From Ureibacillus thermosphaericus (GTDB lineage Bacteria; Bacillota; Bacilli; Bacillales_A; Planococcaceae): a DNA stretch of 64,000 nt. The stretch is from positions 22,571 through 86,570 of the forward strand of contig NZ_JAAXPW010000008.1 in assembly GCF_012396605.1 (NCBI RefSeq), in the 5' to 3' direction. The translations under genes and the position numbers were made by a program. The stretch's first letter is position 1, and every line of letters starts with the position of its first letter. Below are positions 9,663 through 18,860 of the stretch, in pieces. The notes beneath the pieces were generated by a model, which searched no databases, had not been told where the DNA came from, and saw nothing but the letters and a program-made list of their open reading frames with translations.

Positions 9663-12374
9663 ATGACAAAGAGCAACTTACACAACAGTCGTGCTTCTTT
9701 TGAGTTAAATGGTAAAACGTATTATTATTACCGTTTAGCTGCTTTAGAAGAAGCAGGCATTGCAAAAGTTTCACGCCTACCTTATTCAATCAAAGTATTA
9801 TTAGAATCTGTTCTACGTCAATATGATGACTATGTAATCAAAGAAGAACACGTAAATAATCTTGCAAAATGGGCAGAAGGTGCAGATCCAGAAGGAGAAG
9901 TACCATTCAAACCTTCTCGCGTAGTTCTACAAGACTTCACTGGAGTACCAGTAGTAGTAGACTTAGCTTCTTTACGTTCTGCTATGAAAGAATTAGGTGG
10001 AGACCCATCAAAAATCAATCCAGAAATTCCTGTTGACCTTGTAATTGACCACTCTGTACAAGTTGACAAATACGGTTCTCCAACTGCTTTACAAGCAAAC
10101 ATGGATTTAGAATTTGAACGCAATGCTGAACGTTACAAATTCTTAAAATGGGCTCAAACTGCATTCGATAACTTCCGTGCTGTACCACCTGCAACTGGTA
10201 TCGTACACCAAGTAAACTTAGAGTATTTAGCACCAGTTATTCACGTTAAAGAAAATGAAGATGGCACATTCGAAGCATTCCCAGATTCAGTAGTTGGTAC
10301 TGACTCCCACACTACAATGATTAACGGTCTTGGCGTTCTTGGTTGGGGTGTTGGTGGTATCGAAGCTGAAGCTGGTATGCTTGGTCAACCATCTTACTTC
10401 ACAATTCCAGAAGTTATCGGTGTTAAATTAACTGGTAAACTTCCAAACGGTGCTACTGCAACGGACTTAGCATTAAAAGTAACTCAAGTATTACGTAAAC
10501 GCGGTGTAGTTGGTAAATTCGTTGAGTTCTTCGGTCCAGGTGTAGCTACATTGCCACTTGCAGACCGTGCAACAATTTCTAACATGGCTCCAGAATATGG
10601 TGCAACTTGCGGTTTCTTCGCAATTGACAATGAATCACTAAACTACATGCGTTTAACTGGACGCGATGAAGAACACGTTCAAGTTGTTGAAAAATACTTA
10701 AAAGAAAATGATATGTTCTTTGATCCAAACTTCGATCCAGTTTACACAGACGTATTAGAAATCAAATTAGACGAAATCGAACCAAACCTTTCTGGTCCAA
10801 AACGTCCACAAGACTTAATCCCGCTTTCTGAAATGAAAAAACGTTATCGTGAAGCGGTTGTAGCTCCAATGGGCGTACAAGGTTTCGGCTTAACAGAAGA
10901 TGAATTTGCTAAAACTTCAACAATTAAATTTGAAGATGGCGAAGAATTAGAAATGCCTACAGGTGCTGTAGCAATTGCTGCCATCACATCTTGTACAAAT
11001 ACATCAAACCCTTACGTATTAATCGCTGCAGGTCTTGTTGCGAAAAAAGCGGTTGAACTTGGTATTAAACCACCAAGATGGGTAAAAACATCTTTAGCAC
11101 CTGGTTCTAAAGTTGTAACAGGTTACTTAAAAGATTCTGGTTTACAAGATTACCTTGACCAAATCGGATTCAACACTGTAGGTTACGGATGTACAACATG
11201 TATCGGTAACTCTGGTCCATTACTTCCAGAAATCGAAGAAGCAATTAAATCAAAAGACTTATTTGTAACATCTGTTCTTTCTGGTAACCGTAACTTCGAA
11301 GGTCGTGTTCATCCATTAGTAAAAGCTAACTACTTAGCATCACCACCACTTGTTGTTGCTTATGCTTTAGCTGGTACTGTAGATATCGACCTACAAAAAG
11401 ATCCAATTGCGAAAGACAAAGATGGTAAAGATGTTTACTTCAACGACATCTGGCCATCATCTGAAGAAGTATACGGCATCTTAAATAAAGTCGTTACACC
11501 TGAATTATTCAAGAAAGAATACGAAACAGTATTCACTGCAAACGAAAAATGGAATGCAATTGAAACATCAACTGAGTCTCTATACACATTTGATGAAAAT
11601 TCAACTTATATCCAAAACCCACCATTCTTCCAAGGTTTATCTAAAGAACCAGCTCCAATTCAAGAGCTTAAAGGCTTACGCGTAATTGCGAAGTTTGGTG
11701 ACTCTATTACAACTGACCACATTTCACCAGCTGGTGCAATTGGTAAAGATACACCTGCAGGTAAATACTTACAAGAAAAAGGTGTAGCAATTCGTGACTT
11801 CAACTCTTACGGTTCACGCCGTGGTAACCATGAAGTCATGATGCGTGGTACATTTGCAAACATTCGTATCCGCAACCAAGTAGCACCTGGTACAGAAGGT
11901 GGATTCACAACTTACTGGCCAACAGGCGAAGTTGAATACATTTATGATGCAGCAATGAAATATCAAGAACAAGGTACTGGCTTAGTAGTTCTTGCTGGCA
12001 ACGATTACGGTATGGGATCTAGCCGTGACTGGGCTGCAAAAGGTACTTACTTATTAGGTATCAAAACAGTTATCGCACAAAGCTATGAACGTATCCACCG
12101 TTCTAACCTAGTAATGATGGGTGTATTACCACTTCAATTCATGCCAGGTGAAAACGCAGATACTCTTGGCTTAACAGGTAGAGAAGAGATCTCTGTAAAT
12201 ATCACTGACGATGTAAAACCTCGTCAAATTTTATCAGTAACTGCTAAATCTGAAGACGGAACAGTGAAAGAATTCCAAGCTTTAGCTCGTTTCGACTCAG
12301 AAGTAGAAGTAGACTACTACCGTCATGGCGGTATCCTACAGATGGTATTAAGAAATAAATTGGCTGGTAAATAA
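9663..12374 (+). CDS. acnA: Aconitate hydratase A (citrate cycle)
   Basis: 903 residues, full length for the AcnA/IRP1 type. It interconverts citrate and isocitrate through a 4Fe-4S cluster. The cluster cysteines lie in [11 protein letters not shown] and [13 protein letters not shown]; further signatures are [27 protein letters not shown] and [15 protein letters not shown] in the swivel domain. The start is ATG 9663 behind ATAGGGGG; an in-frame upstream codon at 9594 has no RBS. Bacillus aconitase also binds RNA when its cluster is lost. Codon use is strongly biased, as expected for high expression. Confidence 0.97.
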   Translation: MTKSNLHNSRASFELNGKTYYYYRLAALEEAGIAKVSRLPYSIKVLLESVLRQYDDYVIKEEHVNNLAKWAEGADPEGEVPFKPSRVVLQDFTGVPVVVDLASLRSAMKELGGDPSKINPEIPVDLVIDHSVQVDKYGSPTALQANMDLEFERNAERYKFLKWAQTAFDNFRAVPPATGIVHQVNLEYLAPVIHVKENEDGTFEAFPDSVVGTDSHTTMINGLGVLGWGVGGIEAEAGMLGQPSYFTIPEVIGVKLTGKLPNGATATDLALKVTQVLRKRGVVGKFVEFFGPGVATLPLADRATISNMAPEYGATCGFFAIDNESLNYMRLTGRDEEHVQVVEKYLKENDMFFDPNFDPVYTDVLEIKLDEIEPNLSGPKRPQDLIPLSEMKKRYREAVVAPMGVQGFGLTEDEFAKTSTIKFEDGEELEMPTGAVAIAAITSCTNTSNPYVLIAAGLVAKKAVELGIKPPRWVKTSLAPGSKVVTGYLKDSGLQDYLDQIGFNTVGYGCTTCIGNSGPLLPEIEEAIKSKDLFVTSVLSGNRNFEGRVHPLVKANYLASPPLVVAYALAGTVDIDLQKDPIAKDKDGKDVYFNDIWPSSEEVYGILNKVVTPELFKKEYETVFTANEKWNAIETSTESLYTFDENSTYIQNPPFFQGLSKEPAPIQELKGLRVIAKFGDSITTDHISPAGAIGKDTPAGKYLQEKGVAIRDFNSYGSRRGNHEVMMRGTFANIRIRNQVAPGTEGGFTTYWPTGEVEYIYDAAMKYQEQGTGLVVLAGNDYGMGSSRDWAAKGTYLLGIKTVIAQSYERIHRSNLVMMGVLPLQFMPGENADTLGLTGREEISVNITDDVKPRQILSVTAKSEDGTVKEFQALARFDSEVEVDYYRHGGILQMVLRNKLAGK

Positions 12375-12387
12375 TTTCTAGCTTAGT

Positions 12388-12418
12388 AAGCAGGTTGACT
12401 TGTTCAACCTGCTTTTTT
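12388..12418 (+). terminator. Terminator of acnA
   Basis: An 11-bp perfect stem (AAGCAGGTTGA / TCAACCTGCTT) followed by T6, 13 bp past the stop. Confidence 0.9.
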
Positions 12419-12419
12419 A

Positions 12420-12726
12420 ATTGACTGTTGGAGAAAGATGCTTTGGCAAATATGTTGTTAAATTCGACTATTATCGCGAAACGTTTGACTATTAATTACT
12501 TCACTTTGACTAATATCTTAACTTTCAGCATTTAATTTCAATTAATTGGCTATTAAGTTCATCATGTTGACTATTATTTATAGCAGTTTGACTATTATGA
12601 GATTGATTTTGACTATTATCCAATATTTCTGAAACTGTTTTTTTACAGTTGGCAATTATGTTCACAGTTTTGACTATTATCTTTCGTAGAGTGACTATTA
12701 TGGAGCAAAGGTTGACTAATATCTTA
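12420..12726. repeat. Phased 21-bp degenerate repeat array (TTTGACTATTAT core)
   Basis: About 15 copies of a 12-bp core TTTGACTATTAT separated by ~9 variable bases. The G of GAC falls at 12423, 12445 (GGC variant), 12466, 12487, 12508, 12548, 12569, 12590, 12611, 12651, 12672, 12693 and 12714, nearly always 21 bp apart; the 40-bp steps hold decayed units near 12528 and 12631. Spacers are not conserved. All copies have the same orientation. The array sits between the terminators of the convergent genes acnA and ddh, so it is neither gene's promoter. It contains stops in all plus frames. Confidence 0.85.
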
Positions 12727-12793
12727 ACTCAGAAATAGAAGTAGATAAGTAGGAAAATCACGTCTAAAAAGAGAAGGGGAGGGGTTTTTCAAC

Positions 12794-12831
12794 AAAAAAT
12801 CATCCAACTACTTCATCGTAGTTGGATGATT
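12794..12831 (-). terminator. Terminator of ddh
   Basis: A perfect 13-bp inverted repeat (12798-12810 / 12819-12831) with a T-rich tail on the minus strand, about 30 bp past the ddh stop. Confidence 0.85.
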
Positions 12832-12859
12832 AGAGATTAAAAATTTGGTTATCGTAGAA

Positions 12860-13840
12860 TTATAATAGTTCTTTTCTTAAATCTTCTGGAGATTTAGGAG
12901 ATAGTAAGCCAAATGGAATATCAAACACTGTTTTAGCACCTTTATCTCCATTTTGACTTAATCGATATGCAGCACGTGCATAAGCTACCAGAGCGCTAGA
13001 AGTAAACATCGGATTGCTTTCAAGATTCAAACTAAATTCAATAATTTGTTTATGACCTTCGTCGCTTTTACCGCTTCGAATAACAAATCCACCATGAGGC
13101 ATTCCGCTATGATTCTGCTTTAATTCTTCTTCAGAAATAAAGTGTACAGTTGTATCATATTCATCAAAATAATTTGGCATTGTTTTGATTTCATGCTCTA
13201 CTTTTGCAGGATCTGCTCCTTCTTCTAATACGACAAAACATTCTCGAGCATGTTTTTCACGTGTTGAAAGTTCAGGATTTTCACCACTGCGCACACGATT
13301 TACCGCTTCATCAATAGGAATTGTATATTGTACAGCATTTTTTACACCTTGAATTCGGCGGATTGCATCAGAATGCCCTTGGCTTACACCTTTTCCCCAG
13401 AACGTATATGTATTTCCTACAGGTAATACAACTTCACCGAGAAGGCGATTTAAAGAGAATAATCCTGGGTCCCAACCAACTGAAATAATTGCAACTTTTC
13501 CGGATTGTTCAGCTGCAGCATTGACAGCATCAAAATAATCAGGAATACGTGCGTGTGTGTCAAAACTATCAATTGTATTAAAATATTGAGCAAAATATGG
13601 TCCCTGTTCTGGCAAATCTGTTGCAGAACCACCACATAATATCATCACATCGATTTCATCTTTATAAGATTGTGCATCGTCCACATGAAGAACTTTCACA
13701 TTTGATTTAACAGCCACTGTTTTTGGATCTCGGCGCGTAAACACCGCCACTAATTCCATATCTGGATTTTGTTGAATCGCCGCTTCTACTCCCCGACCTA
13801 AATTTCCGTAACCAACAATCCCAATTCTAATTTTACTCAT
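12860..13840 (-). CDS. ddh: meso-diaminopimelate D-dehydrogenase
   Basis: 326 residues. NADPH-dependent enzyme that makes meso-diaminopimelate from tetrahydrodipicolinate in one step for lysine and peptidoglycan synthesis. The Rossmann motif GIVGYGNLGRG is at residues ~7-17; LCGGSATDLPEQGPY, SVGWDPGLFSLNR and WGKGVSQGHSDAIRR are family signatures around cofactor and substrate. The sequence closely resembles, from memory, the structurally studied Ureibacillus thermosphaericus enzyme, which is my main clue to the host. The gene is monocistronic with RBS AGGAGAAG. Confidence 0.96.
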   Translation of the reverse strand: MSKIRIGIVGYGNLGRGVEAAIQQNPDMELVAVFTRRDPKTVAVKSNVKVLHVDDAQSYKDEIDVMILCGGSATDLPEQGPYFAQYFNTIDSFDTHARIPDYFDAVNAAAEQSGKVAIISVGWDPGLFSLNRLLGEVVLPVGNTYTFWGKGVSQGHSDAIRRIQGVKNAVQYTIPIDEAVNRVRSGENPELSTREKHARECFVVLEEGADPAKVEHEIKTMPNYFDEYDTTVHFISEEELKQNHSGMPHGGFVIRSGKSDEGHKQIIEFSLNLESNPMFTSSALVAYARAAYRLSQNGDKGAKTVFDIPFGLLSPKSPEDLRKELL

Positions 13841-14048
13841 AACTTCTCCTACCTCCTAAAACAACAAAAAATCTATTTTTTATATTACCTCTTTGAACAT
13901 CATTGTACAATAAATTTTTATACAATTCTTTGCATGAATAATAATCTTATCATTATTGTAATAAAACTATTAAGAAATAATCATTAGGTTTATATAATAT
14001 TATTATGTATACTAAAATGTAATTATAAAATTAAAATATGTATTTAGT

Positions 14049-14076
14049 TTGTTCACAATCATGATTTTGATATACT
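14049..14076 (+). promoter_or_regulatory. Candidate sigma-A promoter
   Basis: TTGTTC, 16-bp spacer, TATACT, about 40 bp upstream of the start at 14119. Confidence 0.45.
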
Positions 14077-14118
14077 GGTAGTGTATGACATCAATAGATG
14101 TAAATAGGAGGATTTAAA

Positions 14119-14589
14119 ATGAAAAAACTTTCAGCCATTGTACTTGCATTTGCATTAGTTTTCTCTAATGTTGGTACAGTTGTATTTCACGATGGTGGGG
14201 ACATCACTGTTGAAGCCAAATCTTACAAATCAGGCAAAAAAGGTTTTAGCGGCAATAATGGTGCAACAAAAAACCGCATGACAAATGATGATGCTAGTAC
14301 AAATGGTAGCGTTAACAAAGCAACAACAAATAAAAACGACAATAATACAGCTTCTTCCACGAAAAAGGGTGGTTTTTCTTCCGGTGGATTAATGAAAGGT
14401 CTTATGATCGGTGGACTTGCTGGATTATTGTTTGGAAGCCTATTTGCTGACATGGGATTACTAGGAAATCTCTTAGGCTTAGTTATTAATCTCGGTGCCA
14501 TTTTATTGATTGCATATTTAATCATTAAAATTTATTTCATGATTAAACGAAAAAGTGAAAAAGAGGTTACGGAAAATTGGAGAAGATAA
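14119..14589 (+). CDS. Secreted/membrane protein, Ser/Gly/Asn-rich with C-terminal TM segments
   Basis: 156 residues. A signal peptide (residues 1-~20) is followed by a low-complexity, Lys/Asn/Ser/Thr-rich stretch (~30-85) and then a Gly-rich hydrophobic region with one or two membrane segments (~90-145). Similar proteins in Bacillales are sometimes labelled Tim44-like preprotein translocase subunits, but nothing here proves that. RBS AGGAGG at 14107. The end overlaps the next gene by 13 bp, so the two are translationally coupled. Confidence 0.7.
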   Translation: MKKLSAIVLAFALVFSNVGTVVFHDGGDITVEAKSYKSGKKGFSGNNGATKNRMTNDDASTNGSVNKATTNKNDNNTASSTKKGGFSSGGLMKGLMIGGLAGLLFGSLFADMGLLGNLLGLVINLGAILLIAYLIIKIYFMIKRKSEKEVTENWRR

Positions 14590-14870
14590 CGTTATCTGAA
14601 CAAGAGATCATTGATGCCGTTTGTCTATTCCACGCTAAATTTAAACATGTCAATCCAGAAGATGTGGAAGTAGAGTTGATGTATGATGATGCTAGTGGTT
14701 TTACAGCTGAAGCGTATGTAAACGGCGAAATGGAACCTTATAACACTGTTAATTTCATTACAGCAATTCGACTTTACATTGAGGAACAATTGCATCGAGA
14801 TGCAATGGCAGCCCGAATTGTTTTAGATCTTCACGATGAAGAAGGAATTATTGCAAATATTGAATGGTAA
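14577..14870 (+). CDS. YxcD-like (DUF2653) small protein
   Basis: 97 residues, acidic, beginning MEKITLSEQEIIDAVCLFHA. The length and the N-terminal pattern fit the YxcD/DUF2653 family, whose function is unknown. The start codon is TTG inside the end of the preceding gene, with AGAGG 10 bp upstream. It is co-transcribed with the membrane protein and followed at once by a strong terminator. Confidence 0.65.
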   Translation: MEKITLSEQEIIDAVCLFHAKFKHVNPEDVEVELMYDDASGFTAEAYVNGEMEPYNTVNFITAIRLYIEEQLHRDAMAARIVLDLHDEEGIIANIEW

Positions 14871-14872
14871 AG

Positions 14873-14912
14873 AAGAAGGCGTCTTGAGAGATTTTTCAAG
14901 ACGCCTTCTTTT
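14873..14912 (+). terminator. Terminator of the membrane protein/YxcD operon
   Basis: A perfect 15-bp stem (14873-14887 / 14896-14910) with a short T tail, right after the stop. Confidence 0.85.
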
Positions 14913-14974
14913 CATAAGTCGCTTTCTCCATTACTCCAAATATATTGGAATGCAAATTGACTTATAAGCAGTAA

Positions 14975-15010
14975 GCCTGTCCAAAAGTACAATTGTCGGA
15001 CAGGCCCTTT
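14975..15010 (+). terminator. Weak terminator-like hairpin
   Basis: An 8-bp stem GCCTGTCC / GGACAGGC with a 15-nt loop and a short CCTTT tail. It may be a second terminator or a remnant. Confidence 0.35.
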
Positions 15011-15130
15011 CAATTTCATGTCGCCAACTAAAAATCCGTATTTTATTAATTTTCATAAAAATCAACTATTTTGTTTTCATTTGTTTTATGTTATGTTCAA
15101 AAAGAGATTTGAAATGAAAGTGGGATTCAT

Positions 15131-15709
15131 ATGACAATGGATGCTAGAAAAGTGTATAACGGAATTGTTTTACTAACAGGATATCTCCAACGATTATATG
15201 TATTTGAAAATATTCACCATGAATTAAACCTTCCTCATGATTCAGAACGAATTCAAAAGGTGAAGGAATTATTTGATGATACCCTTGCAATGTTACCTAT
15301 TTTTGAACAAGCAAAAGAACTCGCTCCAACCCAAGTTAATAAGTTAAAATCTGTAACTAATGAAGTAGAGAGTTTAATGGCAAGTTATTTTAAAGATGAA
15401 CCTGTCTCGTTTCAAGAAAAGTTGGCTTATGTTGGGTCAAGCCTTTATGCTGAACAACATGTAAATTTAGGAATCATCCGCCTTGGTAAAGTATTTCAGG
15501 TGGAAGTGAATAGAGATTTCGAAATGCGTACGAAGTTTTATGAAGAGCGAACTAAATTCATTGATACGATTGTTTCTTTAATTAAGAAAAATCAACAAAT
15601 TGAAGATAAAGCGATGGAAATCATTGAATCTTGGTATACAAATGTCAAAAACAATAAAGAAAATATTCTCAATGATCTCAAATTGATCAGTACATTAATT
15701 GGTTTTTAA
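15131..15709 (+). CDS. Helical protein of unknown function
   Basis: 192 residues, almost entirely helical by composition, without cysteines, signal or membrane segments. No family recognised. RBS AAAGTGGGA precedes ATG 15131 (an ATG at 15137 is also possible). It has its own terminator and is the last intact host gene before the prophage. Confidence 0.6.
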   Translation: MTMDARKVYNGIVLLTGYLQRLYVFENIHHELNLPHDSERIQKVKELFDDTLAMLPIFEQAKELAPTQVNKLKSVTNEVESLMASYFKDEPVSFQEKLAYVGSSLYAEQHVNLGIIRLGKVFQVEVNRDFEMRTKFYEERTKFIDTIVSLIKKNQQIEDKAMEIIESWYTNVKNNKENILNDLKLISTLIGF

Positions 15710-15713
15710 GACA

Positions 15714-15754
15714 AAAACTGATGGAAGGATATAGTCCATTCACATCAGTTTTTT
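15714..15754 (+). terminator. Terminator after the 192-residue protein gene
   Basis: AAAACTGATG pairs with CATCAGTTTT around an inner TGGA/TCCA hairpin, then T6. Confidence 0.75.
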
Positions 15755-15934
15755 CATTTTAATATAATATTTAATTATCCAGAGGCTGCCAATATATCGC
15801 ATTAGAAGCTTTATATTCATCGTATCTCACTATCCAATTTTTGTAGAGTAGGCAAATCGTATAAGTATCAGTATTATTTCCAAAAAACTCCCCAAATATA
15901 GATGGAAAAAATTGATATATCTCGCATCTCTCAT

Positions 15935-15962
15935 TTGCACGATTATTTCATTGAGGTATACT
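15935..15962 (+). promoter_or_regulatory. Original host promoter of the yneP-like gene
   Basis: TTGCAC, 16-bp spacer, TATACT, 18 bp before the ATG at 15980, with GAGGTG as RBS. The prophage has separated it from the body of the gene. Confidence 0.5.
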
Positions 15963-15979
15963 GTTTTAGAGGTGATATC

Positions 15980-16105
15980 ATGTTTTTCAGCGAAAAAGAA
16001 GTAGAAATCCGCTATGCCGACACCGATCAAATGGGGGTTGTCTACCACGCAAACTACCTTATTTGGATGGATATCAAACAGGAAGCTAGATATATCAAGG
16101 GGTAG
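15980..16105 (+). pseudogene. Truncated 5' end of the thioesterase gene left of the prophage
   Basis: Begins ATG 15980 (MFFSEKEVEIRY...) and matches the full gene at 56543 until the end of the 85-bp duplication at 16071. It then runs into phage DNA (DIKQEARYIKG) and stops at 16105. The 41-codon product lacks most of the hot-dog fold and should be inactive. It keeps the host promoter and RBS. Confidence 0.85.
15987..16071. other. attL (85-bp direct repeat)
   Basis: Identical to 56550-56634 over 85 bp. One base differs just before it (T against G), and the sequences diverge after it. It lies between the truncated yneP copy and the integrase gene. Confidence 0.92.
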
Positions 16106-16125
16106 GGGAGTGTTATAAAGAATTG

Positions 16126-16146
16126 TACCCCAAATTTTACCCCAAA
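16126..16146. repeat. Candidate integrase arm sites, left end
   Basis: TACCCCAAA occurs at 16126-16134 and 16138-16146, 12 bp apart, just inside attL. The same motif occurs just inside attR. Confidence 0.6.
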
Positions 16147-16153
16147 AAATATG

Positions 16154-17323
16154 TTATTCGCTAACTTTTGCAACAACTTCATTTAACAATTGAACTGCTT
16201 CAATTTCGACATTTTTATAAGAATGAGTATAAAATTTATTGACTGTATTTATATCATCTCCTAGTAAATAAGCAACTGTTTTGGCAGGCACTCCTTTTGC
16301 TATTAACATTGAAGTAAACGTATGACGTAAACCATGAGGCCCTATTCTTTTTAATTGATACTTTTCACAAATATAATCGATGGCATCTTCAATATAAGTT
16401 AACCCAATTGGTCTTGCACCCTTTGTAGTGATAAATACATAATCAGACTCAGTTAAACTTTCGCCTTTTGACCACTTTTTCTGAATACACCAAGTTCTGT
16501 ACCGTTTTATTTGTTTTGCTAATTCCTCATTCATAGGGATAACACGATATCCATTATCCGATTTCGGTGGTCCTAATCCAGAACGTGTCCGTGCTTTAGT
16601 AATAGAAATCATTTTTTTGTTAAAATCAATATCGTTCCATGTCAGTGCCATCAATTCACCTTTTCGCATACCAGTCATAGCAAGTGTAAATAACGTGGTA
16701 TAACGTGTATAAGGATCATTTTCTTTCGCACATTCTAAAAACTTCGCTAATTCTTCCTCTGTATAATAATTTTCTCTAGTACTAATTGGGGCAGCACTAA
16801 AATCTAACTTTTTACATCGATTGCGAGGGAGAATCTCTTCGCTTACTGCAGCATTTATAGCAGACATTAAAGTTCTACAAATTCCCTCGATAGTAACTCT
16901 TTTTAACCCTTTTTGTACAAGGACATCAACTAATTCTCTTTGCACTGTCATACTTGTTATTTTTTTTATTTTATAATGACCAATAAGAGGTTTTAAGTGA
17001 TTTTCATAAGTTTCTAGATAATGAACATATGTATTCGGCCTCCATATGTTCTTTTTTGATTCCATCCAAATTTCAATCCATTGAGCTACTGTTAAATGGT
17101 CATTCTCTACATAACGATCATTCCCATCTAGAATATTTGCTTTAATTTCTATTAAAGCGCGTTCTGCTTCTTTTTCTGAATCGAAATTAGATTTTGTTTT
17201 TTCACGTCTTTTATTAAAGCGGTCATAATATTTATAGCGAAAAGCATATTTTTTATTTCCTTTCGAGTCCCTATACCAATAAATACCGTCTTTTTTTGTT
17301 TTGTGATACTTTACTCTTGGCAA
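16154..17323 (-). CDS. int: Prophage integrase (tyrosine recombinase)
   Basis: 389 residues. An N-terminal arm-binding domain (residues ~1-60, basic and aromatic-rich), a SAM-like core-binding domain (~75-170) and a C-terminal catalytic domain. Visible catalytic residues are Arg220 (TGMRKGEL), His330 and Arg333 (HGLRHTF) and the nucleophile Tyr365 (NKFYTHS). Its gene ends 83 bp from attL, the usual position for the enzyme that made this insertion. The RBS AGGAGG is adjacent to ATG 17323. Confidence 0.95.
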   Translation of the reverse strand: MPRVKYHKTKKDGIYWYRDSKGNKKYAFRYKYYDRFNKRREKTKSNFDSEKEAERALIEIKANILDGNDRYVENDHLTVAQWIEIWMESKKNIWRPNTYVHYLETYENHLKPLIGHYKIKKITSMTVQRELVDVLVQKGLKRVTIEGICRTLMSAINAAVSEEILPRNRCKKLDFSAAPISTRENYYTEEELAKFLECAKENDPYTRYTTLFTLAMTGMRKGELMALTWNDIDFNKKMISITKARTRSGLGPPKSDNGYRVIPMNEELAKQIKRYRTWCIQKKWSKGESLTESDYVFITTKGARPIGLTYIEDAIDYICEKYQLKRIGPHGLRHTFTSMLIAKGVPAKTVAYLLGDDINTVNKFYTHSYKNVEIEAVQLLNEVVAKVSE

Positions 17324-17428
17324 AGGTTATACCTCCTAAATCGCGCGAAAAGGCGCTTTTTAATGGCAGTAGAAGATTCTCCCTTAAAATCGATTATCTA
17401 TGCCTAGAAAAGGTTTAGGCGGTCTAAA

Positions 17429-17959
17429 TTAAAGCCAATTTGAAATAAATTGTTCATTATAAACCACATGCCGATAGAATAGGTTATTTAAATATCGCTC
17501 TAATCTTTTTTTAGCAAAGTTTTCTTCAACGCAAAAAAGTTCTCGAATCATTTTGATTGTTTCATATGTGGCATCACAGATTTTTAGCTGTTTTAGCATA
17601 AAAGAAGGGATACAGGCATGATACATGAAGAGGTTTGCTTTTTCCTCTTGATATCTAATAAACTCTTTAGATAGTTTTTTCTGATTACCTGCATGCAGCA
17701 ATACGTGGCCAAGTTCATGACAAAAATCTTGCCACTTTTGTTCTTCCGAAAGATAAGTATTTAAAAATATGTAAGATTGATTGTTAAAAAAAAGAGCTTG
17801 GCTTGATTCATACCAATGCAAAACTCTAATTCCTAAATTAGTAGAAATGTTCTGATAACTCAGTTGATGCGGTTCTAAAATGTCCATTCTTGTATATAAT
17901 TCGTGGACAAAATCTTCCATATACGTTTGACACATAAAACCAACTCCTACACACAACAA
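17429..17959 (-). CDS. ImmA/IrrE-type metallopeptidase
   Basis: 176 residues. The zinc motif HELGHVLLH lies near residue 95, with downstream EEKANLF supplying the third ligand region. In ICEBs1 the ImmA protease cleaves the ImmR repressor to induce the element; here it lies in the lysogeny block with a CI-like repressor (at 21743), so a role in prophage induction is likely but not shown. The start may be ATG 17959 or the ATG nine codons downstream. Confidence 0.85.
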   Translation of the reverse strand: MLCVGVGFMCQTYMEDFVHELYTRMDILEPHQLSYQNISTNLGIRVLHWYESSQALFFNNQSYIFLNTYLSEEQKWQDFCHELGHVLLHAGNQKKLSKEFIRYQEEKANLFMYHACIPSFMLKQLKICDATYETIKMIRELFCVEENFAKKRLERYLNNLFYRHVVYNEQFISNWL

Positions 17960-18017
17960 ATTAGAACATATGTTCTTTTTTGATTATAAAATAAATCCCC
18001 ACAAATTGGAAGTGGGG

Positions 18018-18860
18018 TTAAGAAAATACAGTTTCTTTTTGAATTACATTATTAAATTCTTCTATTGTATAAAGTGTTACTTCTTTTTCTAATATGTCTT
18101 TAGCAATTTGTTCAAATTCCTGCTCAAAATCTGTATTATTAATGACTACAATAAAATTTTTATTACTTATTTCATGATTATTATTTATTGTTCTTTGCAA
18201 ATCAAAGAGGAATATTTTTAGTTCATCATAGAGTTTATAATATTTTTTGTAATCAAAACTTAGAGCCTTAATATACTTAATTTCATTTTTTATGTTTACT
18301 TTAAAATCATAAGGCTCCTTATTAAAGGACAATTTATTGTTAATATTTGCATTAATATTTGAGTAGAAATCCTTACCAAAGTTACTTTTTATTATTTTTT
18401 TTGTTAAACTTTTAATTCTTTCTTTGTCCATTCTTCTTTCTTTTATAGATCGATCATAGTAAAGATAAATATCTGATAAATCATTTAGTGTTTTTTCAAG
18501 TGATTCATCTACAATAATTGAATGAATATCTGTAAATTGAATTTGGTTTACAAAATTTTTGGTTTTATACAAAAGTATTGAATTATCGTTCTTCATGAGT
18601 AAATTTTGAAGTATTTCATCATCCTCATCATTATCAAGGGTGTCGATTGAAAATTCATATTCTAAATCAGCCTGAAGCATAGATATGGTTTCTTTATCTA
18701 GTTCATCATCGAACGATTGAATACGGTTTACATTTTTTGAAGGTAAATAACCTAATTTTCTTTCAGATGGATAATAATATGCAAATCCAAAATTGATTTT
18801 TTCATCCCTGAGTAAATCAGGAACATATTTGGCGATAGAAAAGAATACCTTATCTTCCAA
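18018..18860 (-). CDS. DUF3037-like protein, partner of HipA-like kinase
   Basis: 280 residues. The N-terminus (FFSIAKYVPDLLRDEKINFGFAYYYP) matches the pattern of DUF3037, which begins Y-x-I-x-x-Y-x-P-D-x-x-R-x-E-x-x-N-x-G. The C-terminal half is Asn/Lys-rich and helical. It overlaps the upstream HipA-like gene by 11 bp, so the two form one translational unit. DUF3037 is known as a frequent neighbour of HipA-like kinases; its biochemical role is unknown. Confidence 0.7.
   Translation of the reverse strand: MEDKVFFSIAKYVPDLLRDEKINFGFAYYYPSERKLGYLPSKNVNRIQSFDDELDKETISMLQADLEYEFSIDTLDNDEDDEILQNLLMKNDNSILLYKTKNFVNQIQFTDIHSIIVDESLEKTLNDLSDIYLYYDRSIKERRMDKERIKSLTKKIIKSNFGKDFYSNINANINNKLSFNKEPYDFKVNIKNEIKYIKALSFDYKKYYKLYDELKIFLFDLQRTINNNHEISNKNFIVVINNTDFEQEFEQIAKDILEKEVTLYTIEEFNNVIQKETVFS

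Noticed and set aside
12420..12726. CRISPR array reading of the 21-bp repeats
   Set aside because: The conserved core is only ~12 bp, spacers are ~9 bp, and no cas genes are present.
12420..12726. Tandem promoters (TTGACT / TATTAT) in the repeat array
   Set aside because: The -35-like and -10-like parts touch each other inside a unit and are ~20 bp apart between units. No gene starts downstream on either strand, since both neighbours are convergent.
15902..16105. Start at 15902 for the truncated thioesterase
   Set aside because: No RBS there, and the intact copy shows that the protein begins at the position equivalent to 15980.
16072..16153. tRNA gene at the attachment site
   Set aside because: No cloverleaf or CCA-type end; the repeated 85 bp is protein-coding sequence of the thioesterase.
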